Positions 17,297 through 25,355 of a stretch of DNA of 64,000 nucleotides are shown here, piece after piece. Under the pieces are notes generated by a model. The model saw only the letters and a program-made list of their open reading frames with translations. It had not been told where the DNA came from and searched no databases. The DNA lies in the NCBI GenBank assembly GCA_022825825.1, contig JAJDWA010000040.1, forward strand, positions 74,488 through 138,487. The letters are read 5' to 3'. The position numbers and the translations under genes were made by a program. Within the stretch, counting starts at the first letter, position 1; each line of letters opens with the position of its first letter. Source of the stretch: Candidatus Poribacteria bacterium (lineage in GTDB: Bacteria; Poribacteria; WGA-4E; WGA-3G).

Positions 17297-18031
17297 TCAA
17301 TTATTTCTTTCGGCTTGAAGACGTTCAAGTTCCGCTAACGCCCTGGCAAGTGCCACCTCAGCGTTTTCAGCGCGTGCTTCGGCAGTTTGTCGTGCGAAGG
17401 CTTCTTGTTGCGCGCGTGCTTCGGCAGTTTCAGCGCGTGCTTCGGCAGTTTCAGCGCGTTCGGGTGGTGTTTGCAGCCATTGCGAATTATTAGGATCATA
17501 TAACCTTAACACCCCCTCATGTTCCCCTAACTCCAAACCTAACACTGCCGATGGGAGTCGATCATTTACAAATTCGATCTCTTGGTATTCGCCATCAATC
17601 AACCGGTACCCGATAAAACTCGGAACGATCTGACCCAACGGATCGTAGATGTAGTATTCTTTTACCGCAAGCAAGGAGGCGTAAAGGTCTTTCTTTTTTC
17701 CCATATCCTCTCTAAAGGTGTTTGGACTCGCAACTTCCAGCACAAAATCGGGGGTGTTAGCTTCATTCCACGTCAGATAAGTATTCCGCAGTTTCTTTTC
17801 TACGCCAAAAACCACGAATACGTCAGGTGATATAGATTTCCTTGGGTTTCCCTCTTCATAATATATGAATAGGTTGCCAGATACATAAACATCGTTAGCC
17901 TGCCAGAAATGGTGTTTTAGCGTCTGAATTAAATCAATCATCAAGTCTCTATGTCTATCTGTTTCTGCCATAGGCATACCGTCCGATTCCGGATAGACTA
18001 TTGCCGGCGCAGATTGTATTTTTTTCTGCAT
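17297..18031 (-). CDS. Uma2-family (DUF820) PD-(D/E)XK nuclease-like protein with coiled-coil tail
   Basis: 244 residues. The domain at about 15-175 has SPDVFVVFGVEKK, NTPDFVLEVASPNTFREDMGKKKDLYA and VKEYYIYDP, the conserved restriction-endonuclease-like core of the Uma2 family; a cellular role is not established. The C-terminus (about 185-244) is an alanine/glutamate-rich coiled coil built from repeated R-A-E-T-A-E-A, encoded by tandem copies of a roughly 21-base DNA unit (17390-17465) likely to change length by slippage. Start chosen at ATG 18031: GGGAGAT lies upstream, whereas the longer frame would begin with TTG at 18067 without one. A near-consensus promoter lies at 18081-18109. Confidence 0.85.
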   Translation of the reverse strand: MQKKIQSAPAIVYPESDGMPMAETDRHRDLMIDLIQTLKHHFWQANDVYVSGNLFIYYEEGNPRKSISPDVFVVFGVEKKLRNTYLTWNEANTPDFVLEVASPNTFREDMGKKKDLYASLLAVKEYYIYDPLGQIVPSFIGYRLIDGEYQEIEFVNDRLPSAVLGLELGEHEGVLRLYDPNNSQWLQTPPERAETAEARAETAEARAQQEAFARQTAEARAENAEVALARALAELERLQAERNN

Positions 18032-18080
18032 CGTTTCATCTCCCAGTATCAAGTTATAATGATTCAATCTCGTTGTTTTA

Positions 18081-18109
18081 AGTATATTCTAAAATGGAGT
18101 TGATGTCAA
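18081..18109 (-). promoter_or_regulatory. Sigma-70-type promoter for the Uma2 gene
   Basis: On the minus strand: TTGACA, 17-base spacer, TATACT. It lies about 50 bases upstream of the chosen ATG. Confidence 0.75.
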
Positions 18110-18144
18110 GGATTATGGTTATTGGAGTAGTAGATATCTGACCT

Positions 18145-19848
18145 CTATTGTTTGTGCAATTCTTCAAAATAGTCTTCAGCCGCTTGATGTTCTGCTGTGT
18201 GAGTCAATCCGTAGCGTTTACACAGTGCAATGTACTCAGCGATCAAGGCGCGTCGCCGTTGCAAATCAATTTCTCCGCCTGCTACCAGCATCGCTTTGTA
18301 TGCAGGAATAGACGCTTTTTCAACACGTGCTTGGATTTCGGAATTTGCTGCGAGTGCTAACGCTTTTTGGAAATAGTCAAAGACACGCTGCGCATTTTCT
18401 GGGTCTAAGCCAACATCCTCTGGACTTGGAAAACATCTCGGATGTAGATTTCTCTCTTCAACGTTTTCGTGGAGAAAATTGATGTAAGCCAGAATAGCAG
18501 GTGCAGCCGATTCGTAGTGAAGTTCCACAAATTCGGTTAAGACTGCTTGATCATCAAGGTGTGGATTCCAGAGGAGACGCGAAATTAGATAATTTCGTAA
18601 ATCAGAGAATTCTCCCGTTAACCCGTTGCCGTTTGCCTGCATAAAAACACCTTTTGCATTGTTCTGTAAAAAGTAGCGGACATTAGGTCCAATACTCCTC
18701 AGATTTGGAAACGGTAAATCGTAGGAACGGAAGTTGGTATTATAATTCCAAATCCAGATGTCATTACAGATTTTCCCCCACTCGTTCGTATCTGCGCAAA
18801 ACGCCTGATTCTGTTCACAATCTGGGTTGTCAATGGCATGAAGCGTGCAGCATTCAATACTACAGAGTTGGATTTGCACATTGTGTCGTGGTTGAACAGT
18901 CTTGGGTGGTTTTCGAGTATACCAGTATGCAAGTGTCCCGACTTTGACATCTGGATGGACTTTTTCAATACGCCCTGCAACCGCGTTGACAAACGTCAAC
19001 TGCGAACCCATCGGTGTGTCTTCTGCTTCATTTAGCTCTTCACAACGTTCACACTTGCAGTATGCTGCTGTATCTGCTTGACTCACGCTGATATTCGCTA
19101 CATTGGGATTGTCGGTGAGATGTTGAATTGCTGTTGTAGCAGCGATCTCAATAACTTCTGGATTGGTAACGCACAATTGCGGGCCACCACCGTGTGTATT
19201 AGTGTCTCTTTTGCCATCTACTAAAGCGTAATACTCTGGATGATTTTCACCGTACGTGCCGTAGGGAACGAGCACATGGAATGAATGATTGATAAGTTGT
19301 TGACCCGTTTTTCCACCCAGGTTTTTAGCATCTGTGACGGTATTGACTTTTCGTTTTGCTGCAAATTCCGGCGCATTTGAGTTCTCACGGTAGTAACTCC
19401 AACGAAATGAGAACGGTGGGTTATATGTGTAACTACCACAAGGGATTTCCAGTTCAGACGCATCTGGAATGTATGTATGGTCAGCGGTTAAAAATCGGAC
19501 TCCGATTAATTCTTCAAGAAATTGGTCGACTGCGTAGAGAACACCTCGCGGTAAGCCTCCGCTAATCTGAATTTGACTATTTTCTACCGTAATATGGATT
19601 TCCTCATCATCCATCGTGGAAGATGCACTGATATTAACCCGACCTTCATTGTGGCTGGTGTTTTCTTGTGCGGTTTCAAGTGGCAATTCCAACAAGGTTG
19701 ATTGATTAAACCATTTTTGGAATTCTTCAGCGGCATATTTTTCTGAGGCAGCTGCATCATCAGAGATAACAACGCACCAATTCTTCATCGCTGAGACGCC
19801 TAACTCCCCTTCAATAGAACGAAATTTGAGTGTTTTACATGTTAACAT
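18145..19848 (-). CDS. DUF4838 protein (alpha-glucuronidase-like N-terminal domain)
   Basis: 567 residues. The N-terminal part (about 15-130: VVISDDAAASEKYAAEEFQK, then QISGGLPRGVLYAVDQFLEE and GVRFLTADHTYIP) is the beta/alpha domain seen in front of several glycosidases. The remainder matches the DUF4838 region, with HSFHVLVPYGTYGENHPEYYALVDG, QLCVTNPEVIE and YCKCERCEELNEAEDTP. The paired cysteines CxCxxC could hold a metal (inference). The family is linked to polysaccharide breakdown, but no reaction is proven. Start chosen at ATG 19848 with GAGGTG six bases upstream; the in-frame GTG at 19857 overlaps that site. It lies 32 bases behind the transporter gene and is co-transcribed with it and the hydrolase at 21182. 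Confidence 0.82.
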   Translation of the reverse strand: MLTCKTLKFRSIEGELGVSAMKNWCVVISDDAAASEKYAAEEFQKWFNQSTLLELPLETAQENTSHNEGRVNISASSTMDDEEIHITVENSQIQISGGLPRGVLYAVDQFLEELIGVRFLTADHTYIPDASELEIPCGSYTYNPPFSFRWSYYRENSNAPEFAAKRKVNTVTDAKNLGGKTGQQLINHSFHVLVPYGTYGENHPEYYALVDGKRDTNTHGGGPQLCVTNPEVIEIAATTAIQHLTDNPNVANISVSQADTAAYCKCERCEELNEAEDTPMGSQLTFVNAVAGRIEKVHPDVKVGTLAYWYTRKPPKTVQPRHNVQIQLCSIECCTLHAIDNPDCEQNQAFCADTNEWGKICNDIWIWNYNTNFRSYDLPFPNLRSIGPNVRYFLQNNAKGVFMQANGNGLTGEFSDLRNYLISRLLWNPHLDDQAVLTEFVELHYESAAPAILAYINFLHENVEERNLHPRCFPSPEDVGLDPENAQRVFDYFQKALALAANSEIQARVEKASIPAYKAMLVAGGEIDLQRRRALIAEYIALCKRYGLTHTAEHQAAEDYFEELHKQ

Positions 19849-19880
19849 TATTTTCACCTCAATTTGTTACATTCAATGTT

Positions 19881-21122
19881 TTATAAGGTGTCTGCGTCCT
19901 TTTGATATTTCTGCTCATTGAACAATATAAAGAAAAGAATAGCGGCAATAACAGTCAAGACAATTGGTACCGTAAAAATTTTTGCCCATGCGTGGCCTTC
20001 ATCAGGATAGGCGAAGTAATCATGCAAACGTCCACTAACAATATGTCCGACAAGCATGCCGAGTCCATTGGTAAAAAAGAGGAGTAGTGCTTGGGAGCTT
20101 GCGCGAATATCTTGCGGGCTTAGTCGTTCAATTGCAATCATCCCACCAACGAAAAAGAAGGAATAACAGATGCCGTGTAATGTTTGCGACCCGATGACTA
20201 ACCATACCGGTTCACTTATGGCAAAGATAGCATAGCGAACTGGCCAGGCAAGAATCCCTAAAAAGATGGTTACCCGCATTCCAAAACGCCGTAAACATGG
20301 AAATAGCAACAACATTAGAACAACTTCAGCTACTTGTCCTAAACTCATCGCTAAATTTGCGCTACTCGGTGCCAATCCTACACCATGCTCCACCTCAGTC
20401 AAAAACAGATAAGTTAAATTGTAATAAAAAGGTAATTCAATGGCAACGAGGAAGGAAATAAACAGAAGCACGGCGAAGTTCTTATTTGAGGCAAGGGAGA
20501 AGGCTTCAAGAAAAGCGTAAGGATTTTTTGCCTCTTTGCTTGGTGGTGTGTTAGGTAGGGTCAGGCAGTATGCCCCCATTATGAAGGAAATGATAGCCCC
20601 GAAAAGTAAACAGTCGCCAACGTGCGGAAGGTGAGGTTCTCTGTTTTCCCAATATCGAAGATACCAGCTCAATCCCCAATTGATTACGATCCATCCGATG
20701 GTTCCAAAGACCCGGATATTCCCAAATTTATCTGACTGTCCCATGTGGTGGAAAGCTATTGAGTTAGTTAGGGCGATAGTGGGCATATAGAGTATAGCGT
20801 GCAGGAAAATCATTAGCCACACCATTGGAAATGTTGTCTGTTTCCATGCAATAAGAAGGCAAACACCGCTAAGTATATGCGAAATAGCAGCAAACAGCTG
20901 AGCAGACATCAAACGATCCGCTACCCATCCTGCAATAATAGGTGAAATGATTGAACCGATGGCGGTGGTACCAAAGACATAACTAATTTGCTTGCCTGTG
21001 AACCCAAGATTTTCCATGTGCCCGGCAATAAGTACCGCCCATGCGCCCCATACAGCGAATTGTAAAAACATCATTCCCGACAAGCGGGTAAAGGTTATTA
21101 TCTCTAACTGCCTTTTTTTCAT
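19881..21122 (-). CDS. MFS transporter of the nucleoside:H+ symporter (NupG) type
   Basis: 413 residues with about 12 hydrophobic helices. The start MKKRQLEIITFTRLSGMMFLQFAVWGAWAV and GHMENLGFTGKQISYVFGT resemble NupG/XapB-family symporters. The inter-helix motif WVADRLMSAQ and HHMGQSDKFGNIRVFGTIGW (R-x-F-G-T-I-G-W) are characteristic. It sits in the inner membrane and imports a nucleoside or sugar-like solute with protons. The first of two adjacent ATGs touches GAAAGGAG, so ATG 21122 was preferred. It lies between a nicotinamidase-like hydrolase and a DUF4838 glycan gene, so the cargo could be a nucleoside-like or sugar breakdown product (inference). Confidence 0.85.
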   Translation of the reverse strand: MKKRQLEIITFTRLSGMMFLQFAVWGAWAVLIAGHMENLGFTGKQISYVFGTTAIGSIISPIIAGWVADRLMSAQLFAAISHILSGVCLLIAWKQTTFPMVWLMIFLHAILYMPTIALTNSIAFHHMGQSDKFGNIRVFGTIGWIVINWGLSWYLRYWENREPHLPHVGDCLLFGAIISFIMGAYCLTLPNTPPSKEAKNPYAFLEAFSLASNKNFAVLLFISFLVAIELPFYYNLTYLFLTEVEHGVGLAPSSANLAMSLGQVAEVVLMLLLFPCLRRFGMRVTIFLGILAWPVRYAIFAISEPVWLVIGSQTLHGICYSFFFVGGMIAIERLSPQDIRASSQALLLFFTNGLGMLVGHIVSGRLHDYFAYPDEGHAWAKIFTVPIVLTVIAAILFFILFNEQKYQKDADTL

Positions 21123-21181
21123 AACCATCTCCTTTCATCACTGTAGGGACAAACTTCTGAATTGTTGTACTACGTATGCAT

Positions 21182-22228
21182 TCAATCCCAGTTTTCAATC
21201 AGTTCTGTTGATTTGACTATATGCATTCCCGCTTCAGAAAATTGGGCAAAAGCTGCATTTGCAGAGTCTGTATAGTCTACAATACCTGGTACAACAACCG
21301 GTGAGGTCAAGTCTTCCATTAGATAGATTTTCTCTGCAAGCGTTGGGTCCGTTTGTTGAATTTCTGTAAGTAGATCACTCACCGTCCAAGCGACACAGTG
21401 GCTTTTTGCCTGCCCCGCAATAATCACACGGTCATATTCTAATAACGTCTTCAAAAAATCACTGTTTTTTTGCGCAATAGGTTTCCCTTCTGCATCATAA
21501 AGCACTTCTGGTCGCAAAACTGAATAGTTTTCAGTCAACGGGTTTCGACCTTTGAGTTCATAGTGAGTTTGACTGTTGCGAGCAATTGCATGAAAAAAGC
21601 ACGTTTCGTCAACAGCAGAAACAACAGCATGACCGATTCCACCAAGCATGGCATGGTAGGGCCATATCGTAAGCGGGTACTTACCGTCAGACGTAAGGGT
21701 TTTGACATAATGTTCGCCATATTCTTTGAGCCATACATACCGCTCGGCATCACCTCCCAGACTTTCAACAACTGCCGGATTGACACGCCATTTTCCTGTT
21801 TCAATGTCCGCTTGTGTGATAAGCGTCTGTAGTGGAACGGGATGTCCTCCCGCATCGTTAATCCAGAAAATTTCGTGAAATATCTGCATTGCAGTATGCG
21901 TGTCCAGTGTACAAGCGATTTTAGTAATATGCGCAAGATTGCGATAGATGAACTCACACAAACGCACATTATCTTCAACAGCCCCATTTCCCGATCTGCC
22001 TCCAACAAACAGTTCATAATCTGGAATACAGAACGTATTTTGGACATCAACAAGCAGCAAGCAGGTACAGAAGGTATCTTTAGATGCGGAGGGAATGTCG
22101 TATTGTTGTGCCCATGCACGAGCCTCTTGCAACCGCTCTTGATACGGAACGCGCCAAACTTGTCCTACCTGATCAGAATCAAAATGTGCTGGGATCGGAA
22201 TTTGAGATGTTGGCGTTATGTCGATCAT
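21182..22228 (-). CDS. Cysteine hydrolase, nicotinamidase/isochorismatase superfamily
   Basis: 348 residues, longer than classical nicotinamidases (about 210), with extra N-terminal and mid-chain segments. Catalytic triad positions are visible: Asp in CLLLVDVQNTFC, Lys in YELKGRNPLTENYS and the nucleophile Cys in AGQAKSHCVAWTV. ACTLDTHTAMQIFHEIFW supplies the metal-site-like D-x-H. Nicotinamidase hydrolyses nicotinamide to nicotinate for NAD salvage; related enzymes act on other amides, so the exact substrate is uncertain. ATG with AAAGGG upstream. First gene of a probable operon with the transporter (59 bases) and the DUF4838 gene. NadC is encoded 10 kb away. Confidence 0.85.
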   Translation of the reverse strand: MIDITPTSQIPIPAHFDSDQVGQVWRVPYQERLQEARAWAQQYDIPSASKDTFCTCLLLVDVQNTFCIPDYELFVGGRSGNGAVEDNVRLCEFIYRNLAHITKIACTLDTHTAMQIFHEIFWINDAGGHPVPLQTLITQADIETGKWRVNPAVVESLGGDAERYVWLKEYGEHYVKTLTSDGKYPLTIWPYHAMLGGIGHAVVSAVDETCFFHAIARNSQTHYELKGRNPLTENYSVLRPEVLYDAEGKPIAQKNSDFLKTLLEYDRVIIAGQAKSHCVAWTVSDLLTEIQQTDPTLAEKIYLMEDLTSPVVVPGIVDYTDSANAAFAQFSEAGMHIVKSTELIENWD

Positions 22229-22668
22229 TTTCTACCCTTTTCGGTTTAAATACGTTATAATGAACATGACAATGAAACAAGATGTTTTTACTATCTTTTT
22301 TACGACAAATGTGTCTATAATATGTAACAAGCAGAAAATTGTAGGTGTTGATGTTACTCTGTTTGTTAGTAAGCATGCAGTTTTGGCGATAGATAGAAGC
22401 GGGATCTTGAAGTATAGGAGCAAAAGAACTGTCGTTATTTTATAGCACACTCTGTTTTTTTACAAGAAAAAATGGGTTTATCACACCTAAAACATAGTGA
22501 TAACTTTGAAGTTGGTCAAATTTTGAAAAATTATGAATTCTTTTTGAAAATAATTCGTTATTAAATTTACCAAGGATTACGTATTATGGGGTATCTTGTC
22601 TTTCACTGGCCAACATAAGAGCGCTTCAAATGCGTATATCCATGGATTAAAAAGGGACTAAATCTATT
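22229..22668. other. AT-rich intergenic region between divergent genes
   Basis: A 440-base gap that must hold the divergent promoters of the hydrolase operon and the gene at 22669. A TTATCAC/GTGATAA inverted repeat (22478-22503) could be a hairpin or operator. No ORF with protein-like composition was seen. Confidence 0.5.
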
Positions 22669-23274
22669 ATGCGAAGATCGAAAAAACGACGTCCAGAAAT
22701 GGAGGAGAAACTTGCCCAAGTAGAAAGACAGATGCGTGAAGCACGCGGACGTTTGCGATGGCGAGTTAATGATGCACTCCTCCCACTTGAAATTCAAGAG
22801 AGCCACACTATTTCTCAATTGAAAGGTGATGTGTTGGTCATATCTTATAATCGTGATGTGCGGGACAAAATCGTAAATGTGGTTGAATCAGAAAACTATC
22901 GATATGATGTTATAGGACGCAGTTCGCGGGCAGTCGCCATGTTGAAGCTGGCAAAATATCGTATGGTAATTGCAGATTTTACACGATATCGCCGTAATCG
23001 CATCTTTGAATTTATTAATAGATATCAATCCCACGTTAAAATCATCTCAATTGTTTCTGATGACAATTTGGCACGTTATCTCATGCAAAGGGGCAGCTAC
23101 AGTTTCTTGATGGGACGGCATTTTGACCCTGAGCAATTGCGAACCTGTTTGGTAAGTTCACTACGTTTGAAACATCGCGTTTGTGGGTTACAGGCACAGG
23201 GAGAACGATGCAACCGCTCCTGTGTTAATAGTTACCAAACCGAAGAGGATTTAGATTTTATGGAACTTGAGTGA
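22669..23274 (+). CDS. Degenerate response-regulator-like protein with Cys-containing tail
   Basis: 201 residues. A basic, helical N-terminus (about 1-45, RRSKKRRPEMEEKLAQVERQ) is followed by a CheY-like alpha/beta segment (about 55-165: DVLVISYNRDVRDKIVNVVE, YRMVIADFTRYRRNRIFEFI, VKIISIVSD). MVIADF aligns with the phosphoacceptor strand of receivers, so the Asp may be present, but the acidic pair after beta-1 and the conserved Lys are not evident. The tail holds three cysteines in HRVCGLQAQGERCNRSC, suggesting a possible small metal site. No output domain recognised. The ATG has AAAGGG somewhat far upstream. A CYTH gene follows 69 bases later on the same strand. Function unknown. Confidence 0.65.
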   Translation: MRRSKKRRPEMEEKLAQVERQMREARGRLRWRVNDALLPLEIQESHTISQLKGDVLVISYNRDVRDKIVNVVESENYRYDVIGRSSRAVAMLKLAKYRMVIADFTRYRRNRIFEFINRYQSHVKIISIVSDDNLARYLMQRGSYSFLMGRHFDPEQLRTCLVSSLRLKHRVCGLQAQGERCNRSCVNSYQTEEDLDFMELE

Positions 23275-23343
23275 TACCTACGGTGTGTAGTACTATACAC
23301 TTAAGTTGTAGAGTTCACTAATAATAACGATTAACATCAAACA

Positions 23344-23853
23344 ATGGCAAAAAACTTAGAGTTTAAAGTGCGTTATAAGTCGCTTGAAACGCTCCTGCCA
23401 AAGCTGGCTGAATTAGAGGCAACGCACCGTGAAACGATACACCAAGTGGATACTTATTTTGAAAATCCGAAAGGTAGGCTAAAGCTACGCGAAACAGATG
23501 AGTCAGATGAAGGTTGGCTTATTTACTATGAACGTCCGAATGAGTTTGAGTCTCGCTACAGTATATATCAACTCTGTAAAATTGCTGAACCTACAGTACT
23601 AAAAAATCTATTCGCTACTGCGTTAGGAATAAAAACAATTGTCAAAAAACAACGATCGTTGTGGATGTATAACAACACCCGAATTCATTTAGACATAGTT
23701 GAAGGTTTGGGGGAATTCGTTGAATTAGAAACCGTATTTCAGGGACAATCCGAAGCAGCGGCAACCAAAGAACATCAACACGTAAAAACTACCCTTGACT
23801 TAAACGCGGCAGAACCGATTGCCGTTTCATACAGTGAATTGCAAAAACTTTAA
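23344..23853 (+). CDS. CYTH-domain protein (class IV adenylate cyclase / triphosphatase family)
   Basis: 169 residues, the normal size for a single CYTH tunnel domain. Features in order: EFKVR near the N-terminus (the E-x-E-x-K strand with its first Glu changed), QVDTYFENPKGRLKLRE, IVKKQRSLWMYNNTRIHLDIVEGLGEFVELETVF. The acidic and basic residues point into the phosphate-binding tunnel in family structures. Members hydrolyse triphosphates (polyphosphate, thiamine triphosphate) or make cAMP. The altered first motif leaves substrate open. It precedes a small gene (54 bases), and a hairpin at 24173 closes the unit. Confidence 0.88.
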   Translation: MAKNLEFKVRYKSLETLLPKLAELEATHRETIHQVDTYFENPKGRLKLRETDESDEGWLIYYERPNEFESRYSIYQLCKIAEPTVLKNLFATALGIKTIVKKQRSLWMYNNTRIHLDIVEGLGEFVELETVFQGQSEAAATKEHQHVKTTLDLNAAEPIAVSYSELQKL

Positions 23854-23866
23854 AATACAACAGCGG

Positions 23867-23900
23867 ACATAAAAATTGGAGACACATAAAAATTGGAGAC
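23867..23900 (+). repeat. 17-bp exact tandem duplication carrying the Shine-Dalgarno
   Basis: ACATAAAAATTGGAGAC occurs twice head-to-tail, so the following gene at 23908 has two TTGGAG sites, 9 and 26 bases before its ATG. Confidence 0.8.
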
Positions 23901-23907
23901 ATAAAAT

Positions 23908-24135
23908 ATGGACTATTCACGATATCGTAAAATCCTTGAATCGCAAGATGAAATGGATAGTACCGAAAGAAAAGAATTGTTGAAAATCTATCTGCAAACT
24001 CCATCCCTGCCGCAGTTACAAGCTGCCCGTGCCTTGTTAGTCGAGGTAAAAGATACTTTAAATAACTGTAATGATTCAAAAAAGAAGCGTCTGAAACTGA
24101 TTCGGCACATGTTGTATAAAAAACGGTCTGTGTAA
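23908..24135 (+). CDS. Small conserved-looking protein of unknown function
   Basis: 75 residues, no signal peptide or membrane helix. Sequence is helical and charged (YRKILESQDEMDSTERKEL, LPQLQAARALLVEVKDTL) with a basic end (KKKRLKLIRHMLYKKRSV). It has a correctly spaced Shine-Dalgarno in a duplicated 17-bp unit, follows the CYTH gene by 54 bases and precedes a perfect hairpin terminator. These facts support a real gene. The basic C-terminus would suit nucleic-acid or polyphosphate contact, but this is a guess. Confidence 0.6.
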   Translation: MDYSRYRKILESQDEMDSTERKELLKIYLQTPSLPQLQAARALLVEVKDTLNNCNDSKKKRLKLIRHMLYKKRSV

Positions 24136-24172
24136 TATGAGTTTGATATAAAGATTAGAGTGTTGCAGTAGT

Positions 24173-24213
24173 AAATCAACGCCAAGTGTGTAAGTTGTCC
24201 TTGGCGTTGATTT
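24173..24213 (+). terminator. Hairpin terminator of the CYTH operon
   Basis: Perfect 14-bp stem AAATCAACGCCAAG / CTTGGCGTTGATTT with a 13-base loop, 38 bases after the stop, ending in TTTG. Confidence 0.7.
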
Positions 24214-24289
24214 GTTACCCCGTGGGACGGCGCGAAGATGTGTAATGCTTTGTGTGACTACAACAGCCTGCAAATCAGAAGAGAGTGTA

Positions 24290-24382
24290 TTGTTGTGAAA
24301 CCTGAAAATATGTGCACACTTCCTGGTCGATGCGGTTTCCTAACCTACCGTAGTATGTAAATAATTACGGGTTTTACTATAA
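24290..24382. mobile_element. Short MITE-like element
   Basis: Left end TTGTGAAACCTGAAAATATG, right end GGGTTTTACTATAA; 93 bases with GATGCGGTTTCC and TAACCTACC modules inside. Same family as 30011-30176 and 43012-43237, internally shortened. Confidence 0.65.
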
Positions 24383-24407
24383 TGTTTAGATTTTGCTATC
24401 AACATAT

Positions 24408-25355
24408 TTAAATTTGAGAAAGCACTGCCTGCACCAAAAGCGGAATCATCAACTCATGGTGCCCCGTGAACGTATAACCTTTTCCTCCCATCTCAGTTGG
24501 ACGTTTTACAATATTCTCTAAGGGACGATACTGTTGATTCATGTCAAAGTCGGCAGCAGTGAATTGCGATACGGTATGCCCCAGATTCCGAGCAATAGTT
24601 AACGCCTTTAGAAACACCTCTGGTAAAATTACTGCCGAACCGAAGTTAAGAACTACCCCTCCATCTTCTAACTGTGTCACAAGTTGTGTCAACAAACGAA
24701 AATCGGTAAAACTTGCCTCACCAATAGCAGCACCATTCGCAGATGGATGCTGATGGATAATATCTGTACCGATAGCAACATGGACAGTAATCGGAATATC
24801 ATGTTGAATTCCTGCGGCGAGAAGGCTATAAGCGTTGTAAGGTGCGTCTAAAGTTATTAGTTTTTTACCTAATGCTTCCCCCATGCCGATGTCTGTCCCA
24901 ACGGCATGCTGAATCGCCTCGTTCATTAGTTTTCCTGTCTCTTCCCACATCCCGAACTGCCCTGTCTGTAGGTAAGCAGATACATCTTCTGAAGTTTCAC
25001 CGATGAGGGCAATCTCAAAATCGTGAATGCTGCTTGCTCCGTTAAAGGCAAAACCGGTTATCACACCGCGTTCTGCTAATGCAATTAAAAGCGGTGATAA
25101 GCCACATTTAATAACATGCCCACCCATCATCACAATAACTGCTTTTTCACGTTGATGGGCAGTAACAATTTTGTCAATGAGTTCTAAAAAGTCTTGTCCC
25201 TTGAGAATTTTTGGAAGAGACGATAGAAATGACGACAGGTCCGTTTTTCTGGCAGGAAGAGTGGCAAAATCCTTAACAGAAACTTTGTTGATGCGATCCT
25301 GTAGTGGATAAGTTTTCACAGAAGACATGTCAATCGGTTTCAAGTCTTTTTTCAT
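24408..25355 (-). CDS. Conserved deoxyhypusine-synthase-like protein
   Basis: 315 residues. The sequence VIVMMGGHVIKCGLSPLLIALAERGV, then FNGASSIHDFEIALIGETSEDV, GTDIIHQHPSANGAAIGEAS and VLNFGSAVILPEVFLKALT is strongly conserved-looking and matches, from memory, a bacterial family sometimes labelled deoxyhypusine synthase-like (NAD-binding Rossmann-type). The Lys of true deoxyhypusine synthases cannot be assigned with certainty, and most bacteria lack eIF5A, so the activity is unknown. Start ATG. The first 26 bases overlap the end of the upstream O-antigen-ligase gene, indicating translational coupling. Confidence 0.7.
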   Translation of the reverse strand: MKKDLKPIDMSSVKTYPLQDRINKVSVKDFATLPARKTDLSSFLSSLPKILKGQDFLELIDKIVTAHQREKAVIVMMGGHVIKCGLSPLLIALAERGVITGFAFNGASSIHDFEIALIGETSEDVSAYLQTGQFGMWEETGKLMNEAIQHAVGTDIGMGEALGKKLITLDAPYNAYSLLAAGIQHDIPITVHVAIGTDIIHQHPSANGAAIGEASFTDFRLLTQLVTQLEDGGVVLNFGSAVILPEVFLKALTIARNLGHTVSQFTAADFDMNQQYRPLENIVKRPTEMGGKGYTFTGHHELMIPLLVQAVLSQI

